The position numbers were made by a program, and so were the translations under genes. Positions 8,311 through 17,630 of a DNA stretch of 64,000 nt are shown piece by piece; within the stretch, counting starts at the first letter, position 1, and the number at the start of each line of letters is the position of its first letter. The notes under the pieces are model-generated. The model searched no databases. It had not been told where the DNA came from and was given only the letters and a program-made list of their open reading frames with translations. Source of the DNA: Micromonospora sp. NBRC 110009 (GTDB lineage: Bacteria > Actinomycetota > Actinomycetes > Mycobacteriales > Micromonosporaceae); assembly GCF_030518795.1 (NCBI RefSeq), contig NZ_CP130427.1, forward strand, positions 6,572,001-6,636,000. Reading direction: 5' to 3'.

Positions 8311-9682
8311 GGGGGGTGCGGTCGCCACCGTCGACGCCGACGCCACCGAGCACGCCGAGGGTCACGTGGTGATCGGCGACGACGGACGGATCGTGGCGGT
8401 CGGCGCGGGCCGCGCCGACGTCCTCGACGGCGGCAAGGGCCAGCCAGCCAGGCCCCGGTCGGTGCGCCGGGTCGACGCCACCGGTTGCCTGGTCACCCCG
8501 GGCCTGGTCAACACCCACCACCACCTGTACCAGTGGGCCACCCGTGGGTTGGCCCAGCAGAAGGACCTCTTCGGCTGGCTGACCGCGCTCTACCCGGTCT
8601 GGGCCGGTCTGGACGCCGGCGTGGTCGCCGCCACCACCGGCGCCGGCCTGGGCTGGCTCGCCCTGTCCGGCTGCACGACGAGCACCGACCACCACTACGT
8701 CCACCCGGCCGGCGGCGGCGACCTGATGGCCGCGCAGATCGAGGCGGCCCACGAGATCGGCCTGCGCTTCCACCCGTGCCGCGGCTCGATGGACCTCGGC
8801 GCCTCCGCCGGTGGGCTACCGCCCGACCACATCGTGGAGAAGACCGACGCCGCGCTCGCCGCGACCGCCGAGGCCGTCGAGCGCTTCCACGATCCTGCGC
8901 CCGACGCCATGGTCCGGGTCGCCGTCGCCCCCTGCTCGCCGTTCTCCGTCACCGAGACGCTGATGAGCGAGGCCGCCACGCTGGCCCGCAGCCTGGGCGT
9001 TCGGCTGCACACCCACCTCGCGGAGACGGTGGAGGAGCAGGCGTACTGCCTCGAGACCCACGGCTGCACCCCGGGCGAGTACGCCGAACGTCTCGGCTGG
9101 CTCGGCGACGACGTGTGGCTGGCGCACGGCGTACACCTCGACGACGCCACGATCGCCCGCTTCGCCGCCACCGGCACCGCTGTCGCCCACTGCCCCAGCT
9201 CCAACGCGCGCCTCGGCACCGGGATCGCCCGGGTCCGGGACCTGCTCGACGCGGGCGTACCGGTGGGCCTGGGGGTGGACGGAGCCGCGTCGCAGGAGAC
9301 CAACCAGCTCGGCGCCGAACTGCGCCAGGCGGCGTACGCCGCGCGGCTGCGGGACGGGCCGGCGGCGCTAACCGCCCGCGAGGCGCTCGCCCTGGGCACC
9401 ATGGGCGGGGCCCGCTGCCTCGGCCGCGCCGGTGAGATCGGCTCGCTGGAGGTGGGCAAGCTGGGCGACCTCGCCGTCTGGCGGCTCGACGGGCTGGGTC
9501 ACGCCGGCATCGACGACCCGCTGGCCGCGCTCGTCCTCGGCCCACCCGCTCCGGTGGAGCTGCTGCTGGTCGGCGGGCGGCCGATCGTTGAACGCGGCGA
9601 GCTGCGCACGGCCGACGAGCGGGACCTCGCGCGGCGTACCCGGCAGGCACACCAGGCGCTGATGAGGAAGGTACGGCCATGA
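8297..9682 (+). CDS. 8-oxoguanine deaminase (amidohydrolase)
   Basis: A 461-residue amidohydrolase of the guanine-deaminase / atrazine-chlorohydrolase group. Metal ligands are visible in PGLVNTHHHLYQW (HxH, near residue 72), RLHTHLAETVEEQ (His near 238), the AHGVHLDD His near 275 and the GLGVDGAASQE Asp near 325. In purine clusters this family deaminates 8-oxoguanine to urate. It is embedded between the 2Fe-2S and Mo subunits of xanthine dehydrogenase, so oxidised guanine probably feeds urate into the same operon. The ATG start is chosen at MIIIEGG, where the amidohydrolase N-terminal strand begins. Guanine deaminase activity is the main alternative. Confidence 0.82.
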   Translation: MIIIEGGAVATVDADATEHAEGHVVIGDDGRIVAVGAGRADVLDGGKGQPARPRSVRRVDATGCLVTPGLVNTHHHLYQWATRGLAQQKDLFGWLTALYPVWAGLDAGVVAATTGAGLGWLALSGCTTSTDHHYVHPAGGGDLMAAQIEAAHEIGLRFHPCRGSMDLGASAGGLPPDHIVEKTDAALAATAEAVERFHDPAPDAMVRVAVAPCSPFSVTETLMSEAATLARSLGVRLHTHLAETVEEQAYCLETHGCTPGEYAERLGWLGDDVWLAHGVHLDDATIARFAATGTAVAHCPSSNARLGTGIARVRDLLDAGVPVGLGVDGAASQETNQLGAELRQAAYAARLRDGPAALTAREALALGTMGGARCLGRAGEIGSLEVGKLGDLAVWRLDGLGHAGIDDPLAALVLGPPAPVELLLVGGRPIVERGELRTADERDLARRTRQAHQALMRKVRP

Positions 9683-11934
9683 CGACGGTGCAGCCCGGGG
9701 TGAGCGTGCCGGTCGACGGCGGGGTGGGGCACAGTCCACACCGGCCGGACGGCACGCTGAAGGTCAGTGGCGAGTTCGCCTTCTCCTCCGACCTGTGGGC
9801 CGACGACATGCTGTGGGGCACCACGCTGCGCAGCCCGCACCCACGGGCCCGGATCACCGGCATGGACCTGAGCGCCGCGCTCGCGCTGCCCGGCGTGCAC
9901 GCCGTGCTCACCGCCGCCGACGTGCCGGGCGCGCAGGGTTACGGCCTGGATGTGGCCGACCAGCCGGTACTCGCCGCCGACGAGGTGCGCTACCAGGGCG
10001 AGCCGGTGGCGATTGTGGCCGCCGACCACCCGGAGACCGCCCGCCGGGCGGCCGCCCGCATCGTCGTCGACTACACGGTGCTGACCCCGGTCACCGACCC
10101 CGAGGTGGCGCTGGCCGCCGGCCAGCTCGTCCGCCACCTGCCGATCCGGCGCGGTGACCCGGACGCCGTCGGCCCGGTCGTGGTCCGCGGCGACTACGAG
10201 GTCGGCATGCAGGACCAGGCGTTCCTCGGGCCGGAGTCGGGGCTGGCCGTGCCGGCGGAGAACGGCGGGGTCGACCTGTTCGTCGCCACCCAGTGGCTGC
10301 ACGTCGACCAGAAGCAGGTGGCCGCCTGCCTCGGGCTGCCCATCGACAAGGTACGGATCACCCTGGCCGGGGTGGGCGGGGCGTTCGGCGCCCGCGAGGA
10401 CCTGTCGATGCAGGTGCATGCCAGCATGCTGGCCCTGCACACCAGGCGCCCGGTGAAGATGGTCTACTCCCGCGAGGAGTCCTTCTTCGGGCACGTGCAC
10501 CGCCACCCGGCACGACTCCGGTACGAACACAGCGCCACCCCCGACGGACGGCTGGTCTCGGTGCGGGCGCGCATCCTGCTCGACGGCGGGGCGTACACGT
10601 CCACCACCCCGGCGGTGGTGGCCAACGCCGCCACCCTCAGCGTCGGCCCGTACGAGGTACCGAACGTGGTGGTGGACGCCTACGGCCTCTACACCAACAA
10701 CCCGCCGTGCGGGGCGATGCGCGGGTTCGGGGCGGTGCAGGCGTGCTTCGCCTACGAGTCGCAGATGGACAAGCTCGCCGCCGCCCTCGGGCTCGACCCG
10801 GTGGAACTGCGGGTACGCAACGCCATGACGACCGGCTCGGTGATGCCCACCGGACAGGTCGTCGACGGACCGGCGCCCGTGGCGCACCTGCTGGAGCTTG
10901 TCCGCGACCGGCCGGCCCCGCCGCCGGCCACCGGCGACCTGCGGGAGTTGCCGGGCGGGGTCGCCAACACCACCCACGGCGAGGGCGTGGCCCGCGGGGT
11001 CGGGTACGCCATCGGCATCAAGAACGTGTGCTTCTCCGAGGGGTACGACGACTACGCCACCGCCCGTGTCCGGCTGGAGGCGATCGGCGGGCAGCCTGCG
11101 GTGCTGGTGCACACCGCCGCCGCCGAGGTCGGCCAGGGCGTGGTGACCGTGCAGGCGCAGATCGCCCGTACCGAGCTGGGCGTGCAGCGGGTCACCGTGG
11201 CCCCCGCCGACACCGCGGTCGGCAGCGCCGGATCGTCGTCGGCGTCGCGGCAGACGTACATGACCGGTGGAGCCGTCCGCGCCGCATGCCGTGCGGTACG
11301 GGACCGGCTGCTCGCCCGCCTGCCCACCCCCGACCTCCGCCTGGCCGGCGGCAAGGTCGTCACGGCGTCCGGGACGGTGGTCGCCGACCTGGCCGGGGTG
11401 ATCGGCGACGAGCCGGTCGAGGAGACGGTCGTGTGGCGGCACCAGCCGACGTACCCGCTGGACCCCCGGACCGGCCAGGGTGACGCGCACGTCCAGTACG
11501 CCTTCGCCGCGCACCGGGCCACAGTCGACGTCGACATCGAACTGGGCCTGGTGCGGGTGGTGGAGATCGCCACCGCACAGGACGTCGGCAAGGCGGTCAA
11601 CCCGCAGGCGGTGCTGGGCCAGATCCACGGCGGCACGGCGCAGGGCCTGGGTCTCGCACTGATGGAGGAGATCCAGGTGGTAGACGGGATCGTCCGCAAC
11701 CCGTCGTTCACCGACTACCTGATCCCGACGATCCTCGACATCCCGCCGATGACGGTCGACGTGCTGGAGCTGGCCGACCCCCGGGCCCCGTACGGTCTGC
11801 GCGGGGTCGGTGAGCCGCCGACCATCTCGTCCACCCCTGCCGTGGTCGCCGCGATCCGGGCGGCGACCGGCCTGGCCCTGACCCGGGTGCCGGTACGCCC
11901 AGAACACCTCTGCGCCCCGGAACTGGTCGACTGA
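9679..11934 (+). CDS. Xanthine dehydrogenase, molybdopterin-binding subunit
   Basis: The 751-residue catalytic subunit of a xanthine oxidase-family enzyme, oxidising hypoxanthine and xanthine to urate. Cofactor-binding segments are visible: GVGGAFGAREDLSMQVHA (about 231-248), CGAMRGFGAVQACFAYE (about 345), HGGTAQGLGLALMEE (about 650) and the catalytic-Glu loop YGLRGVGEPPTISSTPA near residue 705. Length is usual for the separate large subunit of three-subunit forms. ATGA couplings join it to the genes on both sides. Its cofactor chaperone XdhC appears truncated 7 kb upstream, which may limit activity unless another copy exists. Confidence 0.92.
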   Translation: MTTVQPGVSVPVDGGVGHSPHRPDGTLKVSGEFAFSSDLWADDMLWGTTLRSPHPRARITGMDLSAALALPGVHAVLTAADVPGAQGYGLDVADQPVLAADEVRYQGEPVAIVAADHPETARRAAARIVVDYTVLTPVTDPEVALAAGQLVRHLPIRRGDPDAVGPVVVRGDYEVGMQDQAFLGPESGLAVPAENGGVDLFVATQWLHVDQKQVAACLGLPIDKVRITLAGVGGAFGAREDLSMQVHASMLALHTRRPVKMVYSREESFFGHVHRHPARLRYEHSATPDGRLVSVRARILLDGGAYTSTTPAVVANAATLSVGPYEVPNVVVDAYGLYTNNPPCGAMRGFGAVQACFAYESQMDKLAAALGLDPVELRVRNAMTTGSVMPTGQVVDGPAPVAHLLELVRDRPAPPPATGDLRELPGGVANTTHGEGVARGVGYAIGIKNVCFSEGYDDYATARVRLEAIGGQPAVLVHTAAAEVGQGVVTVQAQIARTELGVQRVTVAPADTAVGSAGSSSASRQTYMTGGAVRAACRAVRDRLLARLPTPDLRLAGGKVVTASGTVVADLAGVIGDEPVEETVVWRHQPTYPLDPRTGQGDAHVQYAFAAHRATVDVDIELGLVRVVEIATAQDVGKAVNPQAVLGQIHGGTAQGLGLALMEEIQVVDGIVRNPSFTDYLIPTILDIPPMTVDVLELADPRAPYGLRGVGEPPTISSTPAVVAAIRAATGLALTRVPVRPEHLCAPELVD

Positions 11935-13115
11935 TGGGCAAGCTACCCGAGGGCGTCTATGCCGAACTCGACGAGCGGCTCGGGCCGGTGGACGCCAGGC
12001 TGCGGGCCCGCTACCCGGGCGGGCGGGGCCGCCGCCAGCCGGTGCACACGGTGTACGTGCCGGCCGACCGGGTCCGGCCGGGTCTGATCGACGAGTGGGG
12101 CGCCGCGGCACTGCGGGCACTGACCGAGCACCCGCCGCTGCCGTTCGCCGCCGAACTGGCCGACCGGGTGATCGGCAAGCTGCGGCGGGAGCCGATCGAG
12201 GATCTGCGGATCGACTTCGAGGACGGGTACGGCGTCCGCGACGACGACAGCGAGGACACTTCCGCGCGGTCGTCCGTCGCGGCGCTGCGCGAAGGCAGGA
12301 TGCCGCCGTTCCTCGGGTTGCGGATCAAGAGCCTGGAGGCGGCGACTCGGCACCGGGCGGTACGCACCCTGGACACGTTCCTGGAGGCGTACCTGGGCGC
12401 GTTCGCCACCGTGCCGGACACCTTCGTGGTCACCCTGCCGAAGGTCAGCGCACCCGAGCAGGTCGACGCGATGGTGCTGCTGTGCGCGCGGCTGGAGCGG
12501 GCGTCCGGGCTGCCGGCCGGTGCGCTCCGCTTCGAGGTGCAGGTGGAGACCCCGGCCGCGGTGCTCGGCGCCGACGGCACCGCGACCGTGGCGCGGCTGA
12601 TCACCGCCGGCGGGACGCGGCTGTCCGCCCTGCACTACGGCACGTACGACTACAGCGCTGCCTGTGGGGTGGCGGCGGCCCAACAGAGCCTGGCGCATCC
12701 GGTGGCCGACCATGCGAAGGCGGTGATGCAGGTGGCGGCGGCCGGTACCGGCGTCCGGCTCTCCGACGGTTCGACCAACGTGCTGCCGGTGGGCGGCACC
12801 GAGGCGGTCCAGGCGGCCTGGCGGCTGCACGCCGGGCTGGTCCGCCGCTCCCTGGCGGCCGGCTTCTACCAGGGCTGGGACCTGCACCCGGCCCAGTTGC
12901 CGACCCGGTTCGCGGCGACGTACGCATTCTTCCGGGAGGGTGCCGCCGCTGCGGGTGACCGCCTGGCCCGATACCTGCAACGCCGCGCGGGCGGCGTGCT
13001 CGACGAGCCGGCGACCGCCCGGGCACTGGCCGGCTTCCTGCTACGCGGGCTGGACTGCGGCGCCCTCGACCCGGCCGAAGTCGCTTTCGCCCGCGAACAC
13101 CTGGAAGCACTGTGA
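11934..13115 (+). CDS. HpcH/CitE-like aldolase (DUF6986-type) in purine operon
   Basis: A 393-residue TIM-barrel protein of the HpcH/HpaI aldolase / citrate lyase beta superfamily. Segments that support this are EDLRIDFEDGYGVRDD (acidic metal ligands), LGLRIKSLE, TFVVTLPKVSAPEQVDAMV, the EVQVETPAAVLG strand with its Mg-binding Glu, and HYGTYDYSAACGVAA. Superfamily members act on acyl-CoA or 2-oxo-acid substrates such as glyoxylate and pyruvate. It sits between the Mo subunit and allantoinase with overlaps on both sides. I infer that it consumes glyoxylate released from the allantoin branch, or handles an uncharacterised ureide step. The exact reaction is unknown. Confidence 0.75.
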   Translation: MGKLPEGVYAELDERLGPVDARLRARYPGGRGRRQPVHTVYVPADRVRPGLIDEWGAAALRALTEHPPLPFAAELADRVIGKLRREPIEDLRIDFEDGYGVRDDDSEDTSARSSVAALREGRMPPFLGLRIKSLEAATRHRAVRTLDTFLEAYLGAFATVPDTFVVTLPKVSAPEQVDAMVLLCARLERASGLPAGALRFEVQVETPAAVLGADGTATVARLITAGGTRLSALHYGTYDYSAACGVAAAQQSLAHPVADHAKAVMQVAAAGTGVRLSDGSTNVLPVGGTEAVQAAWRLHAGLVRRSLAAGFYQGWDLHPAQLPTRFAATYAFFREGAAAAGDRLARYLQRRAGGVLDEPATARALAGFLLRGLDCGALDPAEVAFAREHLEAL

Positions 13116-14422
13116 ACGGCTACGACCTGGTGGTGCGGTCGCGGCGGGTGGTGCTCCCGGAGGGGCTGCGGCCGGCCGCGGTGTGCGTCCGCGACGGGCG
13201 GATCGTGGCGATCGACGAGTACGACGCGGTCGGCGGCCACGACCTCGGTGAGCTGGCACTGGTGCCCGGCCTGGTCGACACGCACGTGCACGTCAACGAG
13301 CCCGGCCGCACCGAGTGGGAGGGGTTCGCCACCGCCACCCGGGCGGCGTTGGCCGGTGGGGTGACCGCGATCGTCGACATGCCGCTCAACTCGCTGCCGC
13401 CGACGGTCAGAGCGGACGCGCTGGCGGTCAAGCGGTCGGCGGCCACCGGGCAGATCCACGTCGACGTGGGCTTCTGGGGCGGCGCGGTGCCCGGCAACTT
13501 CGGTGACCTGCCGCGGCTGCACGCCGCCGGGGTGTTCGGGTTCAAGGCGTTCCTGATCGACTCGGGCGTCCCCGAGTTCCCGCCGTTGGACCCGGCCGGG
13601 CTGGCGGCGGCGCTGGACGCGGTGGACGCCCTGTTCGTCGTCCACGCGGAGGACCCGACCGAGGTGACCGCGCCGCCGGCCTCGCGGCGCTATGTCGACT
13701 TCCTCCGTTCGCGACCACCGGCTGCCGAACGGCGGGCGGTCGGCGCGGTGCTCGACGTGGCGCGGCGGACCGGCGGGCGGGTGCACATTTTGCACCTGTC
13801 CGCCGCCGATGCGCTGCCGCTGCTGGCGCAGGCGAGGGCGGCCGGCGTACGGGTGAGCGGGGAGACGTGCCCGCATTACCTGACGCTGGCTGCCGACGAG
13901 GTACCGGACGGGGCGACCGAGTTCAAGTGCTGTCCGCCGATCCGCGGGTCCGGCAACCGGGAGCGGCTGTGGGCGGCGCTCGCGGCGGGCCTCGTCGACT
14001 GTGTGGTCTCCGACCACTCCCCCTGCCCCCCGGCGCTGAAGTGTGGCGACACCGGCGACTTCGCGGCGGCGTGGGGTGGCATCGCGTCGGTGCAGCTCGG
14101 CCTGCCGGCGGTGTGGACGGCGGCCCGGCGGCGCGGCCATTCGCTCGCCGACGTGGTGCGGTGGATGGCGACGAACCCGGCCGCGCTGGTCGGGTTGCGA
14201 CGCAAGGGACGCATCGCCGTCGGCTGCGACGCCGACCTGGTCGCGTTCGACCCCGATGCTCCGTTCACCGTCGACCCGGCGGCGCTGCACCACCGGCACC
14301 TGGTCACGCCGTACGCCGGTCAGGTGCTCACCGGCGTCGTCCGGGCCACCTGGCTGCGTGGCATGCCCGTCACGCCCGACGGACCACCCCGGGGGCGGCT
14401 GCTGGACAGGAGGGACGAGTGA
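13112..14422 (+). CDS. allB: Allantoinase
   Basis: A 436-residue dihydroorotase-like amidohydrolase that opens allantoin to allantoate. Binuclear metal-site residues are visible in GLVDTHVHVNEPGRTEWEGF (HxH near residue 59), GVFGFKAFLIDSGVPEF (the carbamylated-Lys position near 148), VHAEDPTEV (His near 184), ILHLSAADALP (His near 240) and VSDHSPCPP (Asp near 297). The GTG start overlaps the stop of the aldolase gene. Together with the following allantoicase it completes conversion of allantoin to ureidoglycolate and urea. Confidence 0.93.
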   Translation: MNGYDLVVRSRRVVLPEGLRPAAVCVRDGRIVAIDEYDAVGGHDLGELALVPGLVDTHVHVNEPGRTEWEGFATATRAALAGGVTAIVDMPLNSLPPTVRADALAVKRSAATGQIHVDVGFWGGAVPGNFGDLPRLHAAGVFGFKAFLIDSGVPEFPPLDPAGLAAALDAVDALFVVHAEDPTEVTAPPASRRYVDFLRSRPPAAERRAVGAVLDVARRTGGRVHILHLSAADALPLLAQARAAGVRVSGETCPHYLTLAADEVPDGATEFKCCPPIRGSGNRERLWAALAAGLVDCVVSDHSPCPPALKCGDTGDFAAAWGGIASVQLGLPAVWTAARRRGHSLADVVRWMATNPAALVGLRRKGRIAVGCDADLVAFDPDAPFTVDPAALHHRHLVTPYAGQVLTGVVRATWLRGMPVTPDGPPRGRLLDRRDE

Positions 14423-15414
14423 ACGACTTCACCGCGCTGCCGGACCTCGCCTCCCGCCTGCTCGGCGGCGGCGTGGTCGACGCCAACGACGAATTCTTCG
14501 CCGCGCGCGACAACCTGGTCACCACCGAACCGCCGGTCTTCGCCGCCGGCACCTTCGGCCCCAAGGGCCAGGTGTACGACGGCTGGGAGACCCGCCGGCG
14601 GCGGGAGCCGGGCCACGACTGGGCGATCGTCCGGCTGGGCGCCCCGGGTGTCGTGCGCGGGATCGTGGTGGACACCGCGTACTTCACCGGAAACTACCCG
14701 CCGTACGCCTCCGTGGAGGGGTGTCACGTGGCGGGCTACCCGAGCCCCGCCGACCTGGCCCACGCCGACTGGTCGACGCTGCTGCCCCGCGCGAGGCTCG
14801 CCGGGGACGCCCGCAACGCCTTCCCGATCGGCCACGAACACCGAGTCACCCACGTACGGCTGTCCATCTACCCCGACGGCGGCGTGGCGCGGCTACGGGT
14901 GCACGGGGTGGTCGTACCCGATCCGCGCCTGTGGCCCGACGGCCGGCTGGACCTCGCGGCGCTGGAGCACGGCGGGCGGGTGGTTGGTTGCAGCAACGGG
15001 TTCTACGGCGCGCCGCACCAGCTCATCGCGCCGGGCCTGGCCTGGATGATGGGCGACGGTTGGGAGACGGCCCGGCGGCGTGACGGCGGCAACGACTGGG
15101 TCGTCGTGCAGCTCGCCGCGCCCGGCCGGGTCCGCCTCGCCGAGTTGGACACCACCCACTTCAAGGGCAACGCACCGGACGCGGCGACGCTGCGCGGGGT
15201 CGACGCGCGCACAGCCGACCCAGACGATCCTTCGGCGTGGTTCGACCTGCTGCCGCGTACCCGGCTGCAACCGGACACCCGGCACCGGTTCCCGCTCGAC
15301 GACGTCGCGGTGGCGACGCACGTGCGGCTGGACGTCTTCCCCGACGGCGGGATGGCACGGTTGCGCCTGCACGGGGTGGCCGACGCGGACGAACTCGCGA
15401 GCAGGAAGCCCTGA
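14419..15414 (+). CDS. alc: Allantoicase
   Basis: A 331-residue protein with two tandem allantoicase jelly-roll repeats. The first has GWETRRRREPGHDWAIVRLG and the second has GWETARRRDGGNDWVVVQL; each repeat ends in a VRLxxxPDGGxARLRxHG motif. The enzyme hydrolyses allantoate to ureidoglycolate and urea. The GTG start overlaps the allantoinase stop. It is the last gene of the operon. No ureidoglycolate lyase or urease gene is visible in the window. The DNA right after the stop is an IS110 remnant, so genes originally downstream may have been displaced. Confidence 0.93.
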   Translation: MNDFTALPDLASRLLGGGVVDANDEFFAARDNLVTTEPPVFAAGTFGPKGQVYDGWETRRRREPGHDWAIVRLGAPGVVRGIVVDTAYFTGNYPPYASVEGCHVAGYPSPADLAHADWSTLLPRARLAGDARNAFPIGHEHRVTHVRLSIYPDGGVARLRVHGVVVPDPRLWPDGRLDLAALEHGGRVVGCSNGFYGAPHQLIAPGLAWMMGDGWETARRRDGGNDWVVVQLAAPGRVRLAELDTTHFKGNAPDAATLRGVDARTADPDDPSAWFDLLPRTRLQPDTRHRFPLDDVAVATHVRLDVFPDGGMARLRLHGVADADELASRKP

Positions 15415-15432
15415 CCAACGAGGGTTGTCGTG

Positions 15433-15825
15433 ATGAGTGGGTCAGTGGCGGGGATCGACTGGGCGTCGCAGGTGCATGCTGTCTGCGTCGTGGACTGCGC
15501 CGGCGTGGTGACCGAACGATTCGAGGTGGTGCACGAAGCGAAGGCCCTGGCCGCGATGACAGACCGTCTGCGAGGCGCCGGGGTGGCCGCCGTCGCCATC
15601 GAGCGGGGTGACGGGCCGCTGGTCGAGGCACTGCTCGGTGCCGGGCTGTCCGTGTTCGTGGTGCCCAGCCGGCAGGTCAAGGCGTTGCGGGCCCGCTACG
15701 GCTCGGCCGGTAACAAGGACAACCGCTTCGACGCGGCAAGAGTCGCAGCGTCCGCTGACGGCCACCGGGTCCGGGTTAGGGCTGAGATCCGTACGAATCT
15801 GTCCGGCTACGGCCGCCACCGTTGA
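15433..15825 (+). pseudogene. IS110-family transposase, N-terminal fragment
   Basis: The first about 100 residues are the RuvC-like DEDD domain of an IS110 transposase: VAGIDWASQVHAVCVVD with its catalytic Asp, AIERGDGPLVEALL, SRQVKALRARYGSAGNKDNRFDA. After FDA the sequence departs from the family and stops within 35 residues; the Transposase_20 C-terminal half (about 270 residues) is missing. An in-frame GTG lies immediately before the ATG. It begins 19 bases after the allantoicase stop and marks the end of the intact catabolic operon. The 237 bases that follow hold no recognisable gene. Confidence 0.8.
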
Positions 15826-16062
15826 TGTCAGCCCACTGATGTCAAGCCGCCCCCTGCTGCCGCTGTCCGCCCGCCGCTGGCATGGACCCCCGTCGGGGGG
15901 AGCCTTGTCGGCGTTGCCGGCTGGTGTCAACGGATGTCGCCTCGTTCTCTCACGCACCGGGTCCGTGCCACCCCTTCCAGCCGTTATCGTCGCGCCGCGA
16001 AACGGTTTACTGAGTCCCTGCTGACTCGGCTTGGCGGTTGCTTTCGGTGTGATGGTCCGTGG

Positions 16063-16896
16063 TCAGCTGGTGAGTTTGGTGAGGGTGATCGTGGTCTTGT
16101 CGTCGTGTTTCTTGCTGCGAGGCCAACGGCGACCGTCAGGGTCTGACTCCTCGGCGAGGTGGATGCGGCGCAGCCAGGTGGCTGCTCCGTGGCGGGACAG
16201 CTCGTCGGCCAGGCCGATCCAGTCGGTGAGCTGGTAGTCGATGACGCCGGCGGCGGCACCATCGGTCATCAGGGTGAGGGCGGCAACCTCGTTGACGGGC
16301 AGGGTTCGGCAGATGGCGTGGCCGGCCGCGGTGAGTTCGGCCTCGGCGACCCAGAATCCGTCGGGCTGGTTGAAACTGTGTCGCTCGGTGCGCTGGACGG
16401 CAGCGATCAGGTCGGCGAAATGGGCGTCGAAGCCGCGGCCCTGGCGCAGGTGGTCGCGGTAGGCGTCACGTTCGGCGGGTGCGGTCACGGCAAGCCGTTC
16501 GTCAGCGATCAGTGCGTTGGTCCCGGCGCTGTGGTGGATGAGCGCGGGGCTGTCGCCGAGCACGAGCAGGTCGACGTGGTCGGTGTTCCACCGGGCGAGA
16601 GTGGCGGTGCTGTAGGGGCTGTCGCCGGGTTTGAGGCCGTAGGTGTCTCGGACGTCGGCGATCGCGGCGTCGAGGATCACGTTGAGGGCGGTGCCGTGTC
16701 CGGGCAGCCGGGCGGTCAGCGCCGCGCCGAGGGCTCGGGCGTACCAGCCGCCGTCGCGCGGTTCGGGTCCGTGGTAGGTGTGCAACCAAGAGGTCGCGCC
16801 GTCGAGGACGGCGGCAGCGCCGTCGACCACGACGTATTGGTCCTGATTGGTGGGGCGGTCGCCGCGCTGGGTGGCCGCCGAGCAGATCCAGTGCAT
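16063..16896 (-). CDS. PP2C-like protein phosphatase
   Basis: A 277-residue protein with the layout of a bacterial PPM/PP2C Ser/Thr phosphatase: RPTNQDQYVVVDGAAAVLDGAT near residues 14-35 (the motif with metal-binding Asp residues), a central LLVLGDSPALIH near 110 and LMTDGAAAGV near 209. The classical DG-GG motif is altered to DGAT, so the substrate may be unusual. The start at ATG 16896 gives 29 bases between this gene and the upstream deoC, so it is probably third in a gntR-deoC-phosphatase operon. A kinase-type partner is not present; it may dephosphorylate a small molecule or protein linked to nucleoside sugar metabolism (inference). Confidence 0.68.
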   Translation of the reverse strand: MHWICSAATQRGDRPTNQDQYVVVDGAAAVLDGATSWLHTYHGPEPRDGGWYARALGAALTARLPGHGTALNVILDAAIADVRDTYGLKPGDSPYSTATLARWNTDHVDLLVLGDSPALIHHSAGTNALIADERLAVTAPAERDAYRDHLRQGRGFDAHFADLIAAVQRTERHSFNQPDGFWVAEAELTAAGHAICRTLPVNEVAALTLMTDGAAAGVIDYQLTDWIGLADELSRHGAATWLRRIHLAEESDPDGRRWPRSKKHDDKTTITLTKLTS

Positions 16897-16925
16897 GCGC
16901 TTGCCGCCGATCTTGATCGGGTCGG

Positions 16926-17630
16926 TCAGTAGTCGCCGCCGGACGGGGCCGCAGCAGTGGTGGGGTGGTCGCCACGTTCGCGGGCGGCGAAGTCGTCGAG
17001 GATGGTCTCGGTAGCCGTCGCGCCGAACCGGGTCGCTCCGGCTTCCTGCAGGGTGAGCAGGGTGTCGAGGCTGCGGACACCGCCAGCGGCCTTGACCTCG
17101 ATGTGCGGGGAGACCGCGGCGCGCATCAGCTGGATGTCGGTCAGCGTGGCGCCGCCGGGAGCAAAGCCGGTGCTGGTCTTGACGAAGTGCGCCCCGGCCT
17201 GTTCGGCGATGCGGCAGCCGGTGACCTTCTGCTCGTCGGTCAGGTACGCGTTCTCCAGGATCACCTTGACCACCCGGCCCTGCGCGGCGGCGACCACGGC
17301 GGCGATGTCGTCGTACACGTACGCGGTCTCGCCGCTGCGCAGGCGGCCGATGTGCAGCACCACGTCGACCTCGTCGGCACCCGCGTCGACCAGTTCCCGA
17401 GTCTCGGCGGCCTTGATCGTGGTGCGGGTGTCGCCGTGCGGGAAACCGGCCACGGTACCGACGAGGACACCGGTGCCGGACAGTGCGGCCCTGGCGAGTC
17501 CGACGTCGGAGGGCCGTACGCAGACCGAGGCGACCCGGCGGCATGCCGCGATCTCGCAGCCACGCCGGATGTCATCGGTGGTGAGCTCGGGGCGCAACAG
17601 CGAATGGTCGATCATCTTGGCGATGTTCAT
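16926..17630 (-). CDS. deoC: Deoxyribose-phosphate aldolase
   Basis: A 234-residue class I aldolase that splits 2-deoxyribose-5-phosphate to acetaldehyde and glyceraldehyde-3-phosphate. The Schiff-base Lys is in AHFVKTSTGFAPGGAT (about residue 151) and the second active-site Lys is in HIEVKAAGGVRSLDTLL (about 181). ADEVDVVLHIGRLRSG supplies the conserved Asp. It overlaps the upstream gntR gene by 4 bases, so the two are coupled. It functions in deoxynucleoside salvage, possibly under control of the adjacent regulator. Confidence 0.9.
   Translation of the reverse strand: MNIAKMIDHSLLRPELTTDDIRRGCEIAACRRVASVCVRPSDVGLARAALSGTGVLVGTVAGFPHGDTRTTIKAAETRELVDAGADEVDVVLHIGRLRSGETAYVYDDIAAVVAAAQGRVVKVILENAYLTDEQKVTGCRIAEQAGAHFVKTSTGFAPGGATLTDIQLMRAAVSPHIEVKAAGGVRSLDTLLTLQEAGATRFGATATETILDDFAARERGDHPTTAAAPSGGDY

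Noticed and set aside
9499..12120. 873-codon open frame on the minus strand
   Set aside because: Antisense of the xanthine dehydrogenase Mo subunit; low-complexity Arg/His/Gly composition typical of shadow frames in GC-rich DNA.
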